Shown piece by piece: positions 1 to 5,322 of a stretch of 5,322 nt of DNA. The DNA comes from Phycisphaerae bacterium. GTDB lineage: Bacteria > Planctomycetota > Phycisphaerae > Sedimentisphaerales > SG8-4. A program made the translations under genes and the position numbers. The notes under the pieces were generated by a model. It ran no database searches, was not told where the DNA came from, and saw nothing but the letters and a program-made list of their open reading frames with translations. The DNA is taken from positions 1 through 5,322 of the forward strand of contig JAUWLI010000226.1 of assembly GCA_030613765.1 (NCBI GenBank). The letters are read 5' to 3'. The stretch's first letter is position 1. Each line of letters begins with the position of its first letter.

Positions 1-1101
1 TATCTCCCACCTCGGCGGCACTATGATCGAAGCCGGAGGCCCCACATACGACCGAGTCACCAACCAGTATCCCTCGTTTCTCTTCGCATCATATTCCCAG
101 TTCTCATTCCAACTCAATCTGTCGTACAAGCGAGAATCGAAGATCGTGAAGTTATTCGTACTCCGCCTCAGCATTGTGGCCCGCATGGGCGCGTAGGAAA
201 CTTCCTCTGTCAGCTTCACGAGACTAATGGCTGCATTTGCGCCCGTAACTGCGATGCTCCGTGCACGTAGGAAGTCCGAAAGCTTGCGGTTCCTGGAATG
301 CTCCTCATCCTTCTTCCGGGACCACGTGCCGCTGCCCAAGTCAATTACATCGCCCGAAACCGACACAGCGTAGATTCGTGACCGTCCGATCCGTGTCGTC
401 TCAATCAGTCGCATTATGTGCCCCGGAAGATACTCCGACACCAGATTGCTTCGCATCTCAACCCACCGTATGGACGGGTCGCTGTCCTGACGCCTTAGCC
501 TTTCTATATGTGGCCCTATAAACTCAAGCCACTTACGCCTTGCCTTTGCCCATTTGTTGGCTCTCTCCACCCCCTTTGCCACCCGCCACTGGTCTTCCTC
601 GGCGCTCTCGACAGCGAACATCTCGCCGTTTTCGGGCGGAACGATGTCGCTGACGGTTATCCCACTTGCAGCCGCATAGACCGTGACCGACGGATATGCT
701 TCTTTAGCCTCGCGGTCTTTTCCACCCTTGGAATCTGTCTGTGTAGGTATGTGCAATACCCAGTCAAAATGGCGGTGGCTTACTTTGCCGTACTGGTTCT
801 TGACAGCAATCCTGCGCTTGGGCAGGTTCACGGCCCCAAACTTTCGCAAGAATTCATTGAAGGCCGAAGTATCACCTTTGAAGTAATAGTCCTCATCACC
901 ATCAGCCTTACTCGAATGCACAAGCCGAGGTGACTGTACAAGGGTCCTTATGTCCTCAAGCCAGTTGGGCTGGCGGCTTATTGGCTTGTCTCCGAATTCT
1001 TCCGTCCTTGAACCAAACACGCCGTTACTGGTCAGAGACAACAATCCAATCACACAAAATATCCCAATGAACGCAGCGATAACTTTTCTTTCCCGGTTCA
1101 T
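1..1101 (-). CDS. Exported protein of unknown function, paralogue A (C-terminus cut by window edge)
   Basis: An uninterrupted minus-strand frame of 367 codons runs from the ATG at 1101 to the left edge with no stop. The start is supported by a purine-rich AAGGAAAG about 6 bases upstream and by a signal peptide: basic residues 2-6 (NRERK), a hydrophobic stretch 7-24, and possible signal peptidase I cleavage after VFG (28-30). The protein is homologous to the neighbour at 1310-2422. Shared blocks include EEFGDKPI (34-41), FNEFLRKF (81-88), YPSVTV (136-141), DSDP (206-209), VEMRSNLVSE (214-223), YAVS (244-247), NAAIS (289-293), NNFTIFDSRLY (316-326) and YVG (352-354). Comparison with the paralogue suggests only about 16 residues are missing beyond the edge. 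Residues 259-273 form a charged 15-residue insertion absent from the paralogue. No catalytic motif or known domain is recognised. It probably acts in the periplasm or at the cell surface. Being a real gene is near certain; the function is unknown. Confidence 0.88.
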   Translation of the reverse strand, partial: MNRERKVIAAFIGIFCVIGLLSLTSNGVFGSRTEEFGDKPISRQPNWLEDIRTLVQSPRLVHSSKADGDEDYYFKGDTSAFNEFLRKFGAVNLPKRRIAVKNQYGKVSHRHFDWVLHIPTQTDSKGGKDREAKEAYPSVTVYAAASGITVSDIVPPENGEMFAVESAEEDQWRVAKGVERANKWAKARRKWLEFIGPHIERLRRQDSDPSIRWVEMRSNLVSEYLPGHIMRLIETTRIGRSRIYAVSVSGDVIDLGSGTWSRKKDEEHSRNRKLSDFLRARSIAVTGANAAISLVKLTEEVSYAPMRATMLRRSTNNFTIFDSRLYDRLSWNENWEYDAKRNEGYWLVTRSYVGPPASIIVPPRWEI

Positions 1102-1154
1102 ACTCTTTCCTTTTTTAAAAGCTTTCTCAATATTTTTGTGTCAACCTGCAAATT

Positions 1155-1160
1155 ATTATA
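1155..1160 (-). promoter_or_regulatory. Candidate -10 box for paralogue A
   Basis: The minus strand reads TATAAT, an exact consensus -10, which would start transcription near 1148 with a leader of about 47 bases before the ATG at 1101. The hexamer 17 bases upstream (AAACTG) is a poor -35. AT-rich phased repeats at 1183-1203 lie where an UP element would be and could compensate. A perfect TTGACA at 1144-1139 on the same strand is too close to the start codon to serve this gene. Confidence 0.35.
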
Positions 1161-1182
1161 CCTTCGTATGGCTCCCTCAGTT

Positions 1183-1203
1183 TGTAAAAAATATGTAAAA
1201 AAT
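1183..1203. repeat. Two direct copies of TGTAAAAAAT spaced one helical turn apart
   Basis: Exact copies occupy 1183-1192 and 1194-1203, an 11-base period, so both A-tracts face the same side of the helix. They lie about 35-55 bases upstream of the predicted start of paralogue A. That position fits an UP element, an intrinsically bent segment or a regulator site. On the minus strand the copies read ATTTTTTACA. Confidence 0.5.
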
Positions 1204-1252
1204 TGAGTTATCATAAAGGCCGCAAAGAACCTAATCCTCCAACTGGACACCG

Positions 1253-1277
1253 GCGGCGTAAGGATGTTCGACGCCGC
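1253..1277. repeat. GC-rich stem-loop between the paralogues
   Basis: GCGGCGT (1253-1259) and ACGCCGC (1271-1277) are exact inverted arms around an 11-base loop. The stem would be stable in RNA from either strand. No T-run follows within a few bases on the minus strand, so it is not a classic terminator by itself. It could act with the AT palindrome 15 bases away, or protect a 3' end. The rest of the 208-bp gap (1102-1309) holds only the elements listed here. Confidence 0.4.
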
Positions 1278-1291
1278 ACAAACTTCTATAG

Positions 1292-1310
1292 AAAAATAAC
1301 TGTTATTTTT
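1292..1310 (-). terminator. Perfect AT palindrome at the stop codon of paralogue B, possible terminator
   Basis: AAAAATAAC and GTTATTTTT flank a single base, making a 19-base perfect inverted repeat (8 bp stem with a 3-base loop when folded). It overlaps the last base of the TAA of paralogue B and ends in a run of T on either strand. The stem has almost no G or C, so it would be weak as an intrinsic terminator. A protein site or a transcript 3'-end element is an alternative. Confidence 0.35.
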
Positions 1311-2422
1311 TACCAAGGCGTTCGCCAAATGCCTTGAAACCGGTCTTTTTCATCTAAAACAATTTCATGTTTTGAAGCGTATGCAAGACAATCCTTTTTC
1401 CCAACATAAATCTTTTTAACAATCCAGATATTTTCCTGCTTTTCTGTGCTGTAATGCCAATCTGCATCCTGATAAATACTCTGGTACAGCCGCTTATCAA
1501 GAATCTTGAAATTGGCAGTATTAAATTTCAGGTCAAAAACCGTTTTGGAAGCTGTTGATAATTCTTCAAATAACCTGGTTACCGAAATTGCTGCATTACT
1601 ATCAGATACTAATATATTTTGTTCTTTCAAAAACGACACGAGCCCATTACTAAGATCGGTTATCTCGCCCTCCATCGAAACTGCGAAAAGGGATGGTCTT
1701 AAGAACTTTCTGGTCTCGATTGCATAAATCCGGTGTTTCGAAAGCTTCTCGGATATTAGTTCGCTCCTAATCTCTACGCAGTCTATCCGCGGCTCTGAAT
1801 CTTCCTTGCGAATTTTCTCAAGATAAGGCTCCACAAAGGCATGCCACTTTTCCTCTGCCTGTCTCCATTTATCAATCTCATTTACTGCCTTTAGTAAATT
1901 AGCATCGGCTTTGATGCTTTCGGAAATGGTTACATCAATGCCAGCAGGAACATCAAGTTCGTCTAATTTTATATTCCCGCGGCCCAGGAAAACCGTAATT
2001 GAAGGGTATAGCTCTTTGGCCTTCATCCCTTTCTCGTGTATTAAGACGCTTCGATGGATGCCACCTATGATGCTCAACTTCCAGTCAAAAGAAGTCTCTT
2101 TTCCATGAAATGATGTTTGTATTCCAACTTTGCTCCGGATGTTCAGACGCCGTTGCGGTGCTCTAATCGAAGCAAATTTCCTTAAGACCTCATTAAAAGT
2201 CTTAGTATTACTCTTGAAACAAAAGATCTCACCGCCATTAACCCATACCGAGTACACCCGTCCGGTAGACTTCGCTACCGCCGCAACTCCATCATACCAT
2301 TCACAACTTATCTCTATCGGCCTGTCGCCAAACTCCTCCATACCTAATCCCGATGTGCTATTAACAGATAAACCACAGCTAAACAGCACAAACAATAATA
2401 GTATTATCTTTCGGTTAGTCAT
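1310..2422 (-). CDS. Exported protein of unknown function, paralogue B
   Basis: A complete 370-residue protein. The ATG at 2422 has a strong Shine-Dalgarno, GGAGG, 6 bases upstream. The N-terminus is a signal peptide: basic NRK (3-5), then a hydrophobic segment to about residue 20. LFSC (13-16) is a poor lipobox because of Phe at -2, so ordinary secretion is as likely as lipidation. After the signal come EEFGDRPI (29-36), a block ending FNEVLRKF (76-83), and FDW (112-114). A charged, probably helical stretch with KW repeats and alternating E/K spans about 171-212. VEIRSELISE (216-225) follows, then FAVSMEGEITDL (246-257), NAAIS (276-280) and NFKILDKRLY (304-313). These blocks recur in paralogue A, pointing to an old tandem duplication. 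The gene is visibly more AT-rich than all its neighbours. No enzyme motif, metal ligand cluster or transmembrane segment beyond the signal is seen. I cannot name the family. Confidence 0.9.
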   Translation of the reverse strand: MTNRKIILLLFVLFSCGLSVNSTSGLGMEEFGDRPIEISCEWYDGVAAVAKSTGRVYSVWVNGGEIFCFKSNTKTFNEVLRKFASIRAPQRRLNIRSKVGIQTSFHGKETSFDWKLSIIGGIHRSVLIHEKGMKAKELYPSITVFLGRGNIKLDELDVPAGIDVTISESIKADANLLKAVNEIDKWRQAEEKWHAFVEPYLEKIRKEDSEPRIDCVEIRSELISEKLSKHRIYAIETRKFLRPSLFAVSMEGEITDLSNGLVSFLKEQNILVSDSNAAISVTRLFEELSTASKTVFDLKFNTANFKILDKRLYQSIYQDADWHYSTEKQENIWIVKKIYVGKKDCLAYASKHEIVLDEKDRFQGIWRTPW

Positions 2423-2455
2423 TTTTATCCTCCCAGCTAAACCGTTTTATTCCTG

Positions 2456-2464
2456 ATTATAGCA
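2456..2464 (-). promoter_or_regulatory. Extended -10 promoter element for paralogue B
   Basis: On the minus strand this reads TGCTATAAT, an exact extended -10 (TGn plus TATAAT). Transcription would start near 2449 and leave a leader of about 27 bases that contains the GGAGG ribosome site. No good -35 lies at 17 bases, which is tolerable for an extended -10 promoter. TTGCAA at 2483-2488 is 21 bases away, too far to be a normal -35. Sigma-70-type recognition is assumed. Confidence 0.5.
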
Positions 2465-2486
2465 CCTCCTTTGCCACCATGCTTGC

Positions 2487-2499
2487 AAAATCCGATTTT
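2487..2499. repeat. Short inverted repeat between the divergent promoters (possible operator)
   Basis: AAAATC, one base, then GATTTT form a 13-base near-perfect palindrome. It lies upstream of both predicted promoters, about 38-50 bases before the leftward start and 45-57 before the rightward one. CGATT recurs at 2493, 2517 and 2527. The location suits a shared activator or repressor site, but the arms are short and AT-rich and no regulator gene is in view. Confidence 0.25.
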
Positions 2500-2508
2500 C
2501 TAATAAGC

Positions 2509-2537
2509 TTTACGTTCGATTCTGCCCGATTTATTAT
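2509..2537 (+). promoter_or_regulatory. Candidate sigma-70-type promoter for the fucosidase (and possibly lpdA)
   Basis: TTTACG (2509-2514) and TATTAT (2532-2537) are separated by exactly 17 bases and match the -35 and -10 consensus at 4 and 5 of 6 positions. The start would be near 2544, giving a leader of about 88 bases before the ATG at 2632. The region is AT-rich, so a chance match is possible. Confidence 0.35.
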
Positions 2538-2617
2538 AAAAACCAAAACCTTAAGTTTCATTTTCTGCATTTTTCTGATATATTATTGTGTTCTGTCAAC
2601 GCGTATTTTCAAAATCG

Positions 2618-2625
2618 AAAGGGTG
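2618..2625 (+). promoter_or_regulatory. Ribosome binding site that decides the fucosidase start
   Basis: AAAGGGTG lies 6-8 bases before the ATG at 2632 and is directly followed by a textbook lipoprotein signal peptide. The in-frame ATG at 2479 has only pyrimidine-rich sequence (CACCTCCTTTGCCACC) in front of it, which cannot pair with the 16S tail in this orientation. The extra 51 residues it would add look like translated AT-rich intergenic DNA. This supports 2632 as the real start. Confidence 0.65.
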
Positions 2626-2631
2626 AATATT

Positions 2632-4344
2632 ATGTTAAATGAAAAATGGAGCATAAGGTCATTTGGAATTTACCTGGGTATAGTCCTGTGTCTGCTTACA
2701 GCCTGTTTTACGAAGCAGGTCGAGGCCGGCAGCTCGGGAACGTCCAAAGATTATCTAAAGGCCGCCGAGCAGGACATGCAGGCCTGGCGTGAAATGAAAT
2801 TCGGCCTGTTCATCCACTGGGGGCCGGTCAGCCTCAAAGGAACAGAAATCGGCTGGTCACGCGGCGGCGAGCGGCGAGGACGCAGTGGTAAAGGAAAGAT
2901 TCCTTTTGAAGAATACGACAACCTTTACAAGAAATTTAATCCCGTCAAGTTCAACGCCGACGAGTGGGTGCAGGTCGCCAAAGACGCAGGTATGAAGTAC
3001 CTGGTGTTCACCTCAAAACATCACGATGGCTTCTCGATGTTCGACAGCAAGCACACCGACTACAAGATAACCAACTCACCGTTCAAACGCGATGTAGTCA
3101 AGGAACTGGCCGACGCCTGCCATAAAGCCGGATTGAAGCTCGGCTACTACTACTCCCCTGTCGATTGGTATCACCCTGACTACCGCACGGAAAACCACAG
3201 CAAGTACATCAAGTTTATGCATAACCAGATACGCCAGTTATGTACTAAATACGGCAGGCTCGATATCATGTGGTTCGACGGTCTGGGCGGCTCGGCAAGG
3301 GACTGGGACTCTGACAACATGTTCAAAATGATACGAAAGCTGCAGCCCCACATCATCATCAATAACCGCGCTGGTCTGGCTGCCGACCACGACACACCAG
3401 AGCAAAGAATAGGCAAATTCCAACACGACCGTGCGTGGGAGACTTGCATGACAATCTGCCGCCAGTGGGCGTGGAAACCAAATGACCAGATGAAGTCACT
3501 CAAACAGTGTATCCAGACACTCGTGTCGACTGTCGGCGGTGACGGTAATTTGCTGTGCAATGTCGGGCCAATGCCCGATGGCCGAATCGAGCCGCGACAG
3601 GTCGATAGATTGCGGGAAATGGGTGTATGGCTGAGCAAATACGGCCGCAGCATCTATGGAACACGCGGCGGACCGTTTAAAACAGGCTCCTGGGGCGCCA
3701 GCACGAACAAGGGCAGCACTATTTATATCCATGCCTTTAATTGGGATGACGACACCATTATGTTGCCGCCAATCCCCAAAAAAATTACCGCCAACACAGT
3801 ATTGACCGGTGGTACTGCTATAGTGAAACAAACTAAAGAAGCCATCGAAATCTCCTTACCGAAAGCACATCAGCAGGAGCTTGACACTATCATTGCACTC
3901 AAGCTCGATGATCCTGCCAGTGAAATAGCCCCTGTTAGTATGTTGTCAGCTTCTCTGGCGTATGGCAAAAAGGCCAAAGCTTCGAACATCTTCCAGAATT
4001 CAGCCGGGTATGGTCCGAATAAGGCCGTAGACGATGATCCGGCCACCCGTTGGGCCACGGACACGGGTACCAAGCAGGCCTGGCTCGAAATCGACCTTGG
4101 AAAATCGACGACGTTCAATAACGTAGTTATCAATGAGGAATTCGACCGCGTACAGCAATATGAGCTGCAATGCAAGGACGGTAGGCAATGGCGGACTATT
4201 GCCGATGGCAAAAAAATCGGCAGGAAGCTGAAACTGGAATTCTCGCCACCGGTTATTGCTCGGCACATTCGGCTGAACATCCTAAAGGCTACTGATGGCC
4301 CGACAATCCGGGAGTTTCAGCTTTTCGCACCAAAGAAAAGATAG
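2632..4344 (+). CDS. Alpha-L-fucosidase, GH29, with C-terminal F5/8 type C (discoidin/CBM32-like) domain; predicted lipoprotein
   Basis: Predicted exo-glycosidase that releases alpha-L-fucose with retention of configuration, acting outside the cytoplasm. The 570-residue protein starts with a signal peptide whose lipobox LTAC puts the lipidated cysteine at 25; cleavage after VEA (30-32) is an alternative. The GH29 barrel spans about 45-360. Visible signatures are MKFGLFIHWG (55-64), SKHHDGF (128-134), GYYYSPVDWY (171-180), WFDG (214-217), WETC (269-272) and NVGPMPDGRI (310-319). By family knowledge, Asp216 in WFDG is the nucleophile. The acid/base residue varies in position within GH29; Glu270 is one candidate that I cannot confirm. 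A beta-sandwich linker region leads to the F5/8 domain at about 437-567, with AVDDDPATRWA (465-475), WLEIDLG (484-490) and HIRLNI (545-550), probably for carbohydrate binding. The frame stays open to an ATG at 2479, but that start lacks a ribosome site and would bury the signal peptide. The stop is TAG. The dehydrogenase follows after 46 bp. Confidence 0.93.
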   Translation: MLNEKWSIRSFGIYLGIVLCLLTACFTKQVEAGSSGTSKDYLKAAEQDMQAWREMKFGLFIHWGPVSLKGTEIGWSRGGERRGRSGKGKIPFEEYDNLYKKFNPVKFNADEWVQVAKDAGMKYLVFTSKHHDGFSMFDSKHTDYKITNSPFKRDVVKELADACHKAGLKLGYYYSPVDWYHPDYRTENHSKYIKFMHNQIRQLCTKYGRLDIMWFDGLGGSARDWDSDNMFKMIRKLQPHIIINNRAGLAADHDTPEQRIGKFQHDRAWETCMTICRQWAWKPNDQMKSLKQCIQTLVSTVGGDGNLLCNVGPMPDGRIEPRQVDRLREMGVWLSKYGRSIYGTRGGPFKTGSWGASTNKGSTIYIHAFNWDDDTIMLPPIPKKITANTVLTGGTAIVKQTKEAIEISLPKAHQQELDTIIALKLDDPASEIAPVSMLSASLAYGKKAKASNIFQNSAGYGPNKAVDDDPATRWATDTGTKQAWLEIDLGKSTTFNNVVINEEFDRVQQYELQCKDGRQWRTIADGKKIGRKLKLEFSPPVIARHIRLNILKATDGPTIREFQLFAPKKR

Positions 4345-4390
4345 ATCATTTTGCACAAGTTTTAGGCAAAGTTAAAAAGGAGCATAAATT

Positions 4391-5322
4391 ATGTCAGAAA
4401 GTTTTGATGTTGTAGTAATCGGGAGTGGCCCCGGCGGTTACGCCGCCGCTATCAGATGTGCACAAAGAGGCGCAACGGTGGCAGTTGTCGAAAAAAACTT
4501 TATCGGAGGCACCTGCCTGAATCGTGGATGTATCCCATCAAAGGCTTTGCTTGCATCGGCCCATGCCCTGCTCTCCATAAAACACGCAGCATTGATGGGA
4601 ATTGACGTTGCCTCCGCTACGGCTAACTGGCCCAAAATGCAGGGCAGAAAGGACGCCATAGTAACCGGCTTTCGCAAAGGCCTGACAGGATTGATACAAA
4701 GCCATAAGGTAAAAGTATTGCCGGGCCGAGCTGTCATCACCGCTCCAGGCACAATCAAAATCGAGAAAGAAGACTCACCAATCCAGATTCAGGCCGGCAA
4801 GATAATCCTCGCTACCGGTTCGCAGCCAATCGAACTGCCAGCTCTGCCTTTTGACGGCCGGACTGTTATCAGCAGTAAAGAGGCCCTCAGCCTCGAGAAT
4901 ATACCTGAATCGATGGTAATCGTAGGCGGTGGAGTAATCGGCTGCGAGATGGCCTGCGTTTATGCCGCAGTGGGAGCAAAAGTTACTATCGTGGAAGCCC
5001 TTTCGCGATTGATTCCGATGGAGGATGAGTGGGTTGGCCGGCTAATCGAACGCGAATTCAAAAAGCTCGGAATTGACTCTCTGACAAGCCAAAAGGTTAC
5101 ATCGGTCGATACGACCGCAGCAATCGCAAAAGTAAACCTTGAAAGCGGCCAGGCAATAGAGGCGGAAAAAGTCCTTGTGTCGGTTGGCCGAAGATCGGTT
5201 ATTGACCAGGAGACCGTTGAGGCCCTGAACTTAAAGATGAATAATTCTGCCATTTCAGTCAATGAAAAATTAGAAACGAACGTACCCGGTCTTTACGCTA
5301 TTGGTGACGCTGTGGGCACAAC
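4391..5322 (+). CDS. lpdA: Dihydrolipoyl dehydrogenase (E3), C-terminus cut by window edge
   Basis: Cytoplasmic FAD- and NAD-dependent flavoenzyme that reoxidises dihydrolipoyl groups of 2-oxoacid dehydrogenase complexes or the glycine cleavage system. The frame is open from ATG 4391 to the right edge, giving 310 codons of an expected 460-475. AAGGAG (4377-4382) sits 8 bases before the start. Domains in order are: FAD-binding GSGPGG (11-16) with the ribose-binding acidic residue Glu34; redox-active disulfide Cys42/Cys47 in GGTCLNRGCIPSK (39-51); NAD-binding GGGVIGCE (179-186) with a following Glu in VEA; and the second FAD contact YAIGDA (302-307) with Asp306. The C-terminal interface domain, which carries the catalytic His-Glu pair, lies beyond the window. 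The CLNRGC spacing and the lipoamide-dehydrogenase-like NIGP-free N-terminus favour E3 over mercuric or glutathione reductase. The gene may be read together with the fucosidase because no terminator is visible, although their functions do not obviously match. No E1/E2 or glycine-cleavage gene lies in view to say which complex it serves. Confidence 0.93.
   Translation, partial: MSESFDVVVIGSGPGGYAAAIRCAQRGATVAVVEKNFIGGTCLNRGCIPSKALLASAHALLSIKHAALMGIDVASATANWPKMQGRKDAIVTGFRKGLTGLIQSHKVKVLPGRAVITAPGTIKIEKEDSPIQIQAGKIILATGSQPIELPALPFDGRTVISSKEALSLENIPESMVIVGGGVIGCEMACVYAAVGAKVTIVEALSRLIPMEDEWVGRLIEREFKKLGIDSLTSQKVTSVDTTAAIAKVNLESGQAIEAEKVLVSVGRRSVIDQETVEALNLKMNNSAISVNEKLETNVPGLYAIGDAVGT

Noticed and set aside
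508..933. Plus-strand frame of 141 residues
   Set aside because: It lies wholly opposite paralogue A, whose frame has a signal peptide and clear homology to its neighbour. The plus-strand product has no recognisable features.
1139..1144. Perfect TTGACA on the minus strand before paralogue A
   Set aside because: The best -10 at an allowed spacing is weak and would start transcription at or inside the ribosome site, so it is unlikely to be the promoter of this gene.
1098..1328. Small minus-strand frame of 76 residues between the two paralogues
   Set aside because: It needs a TTG start with no convincing ribosome site. It overlaps the end of paralogue B and the start of paralogue A, and spans the hairpins and promoter elements, so it looks like non-coding sequence.
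2479..2631. N-terminal extension of the fucosidase from ATG 2479, preceded by GCCACC (Kozak-like)
   Set aside because: There is no bacterial ribosome site in front of it, and the extension would place about 50 AT-rich-coded residues before a good lipoprotein signal peptide. The Kozak-like match is coincidental in a bacterial context.
3180..3831. Minus-strand frames of 157 and 111 residues inside the fucosidase
   Set aside because: They are antisense to the conserved GH29 region and are rich in Cys, Trp and Ser, as expected of shadow frames.
4345..4390. Terminator or promoter between fucosidase and dehydrogenase
   Set aside because: No inverted repeat with a T-run is seen. TTGCAC near 4354 has no -10 at the right distance (AAAAAG).

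Overview
The window carries four protein-coding genes in two divergent pairs. Two minus-strand genes occupy roughly the left 2.4 kb (1-1101, cut by the left edge, and 1310-2422). Two plus-strand genes occupy the right half (2632-4344, and 4391-5322, cut by the right edge). I see no tRNA, rRNA, CRISPR array, transposase or other mobile-element gene.

The left pair are tandem paralogues encoding exported proteins of a family I do not recognise. They align over nearly their whole length, but one is GC-rich and the other clearly AT-rich. The 208-bp gap between them holds a perfect AT palindrome touching the upstream gene's stop codon, a GC-rich stem-loop, a helically phased A-tract repeat and a likely promoter for the downstream copy.

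A 209-bp divergent intergenic region (2423-2631) separates the two pairs. It has a consensus extended -10 facing left, a plausible -35/-10 pair facing right, and a short inverted repeat between them that could be a shared operator. To its right is a predicted lipoprotein alpha-L-fucosidase (GH29 catalytic domain plus a C-terminal F5/8 type C, CBM32-like domain). After only 46 bp comes the start of a dihydrolipoyl dehydrogenase (E3), with a good ribosome binding site and no visible terminator between the two.

The organism is a Gram-negative-type bacterium of about 50% GC. An exported GH29 fucosidase with a discoidin-type domain beside signal-peptide-bearing orphan proteins suggests a polysaccharide-degrading member of the Planctomycetota/PVC group or a similar environmental lineage. 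This is inference, because no phylogenetic marker is present. The fucosidase would release L-fucose from extracellular glycans. The dehydrogenase is central metabolism, and no direct functional link is evident. The left pair's role is unknown. I find no clearly new multi-gene system. The orphan paralogue pair and its regulatory region are the parts most worth following up.
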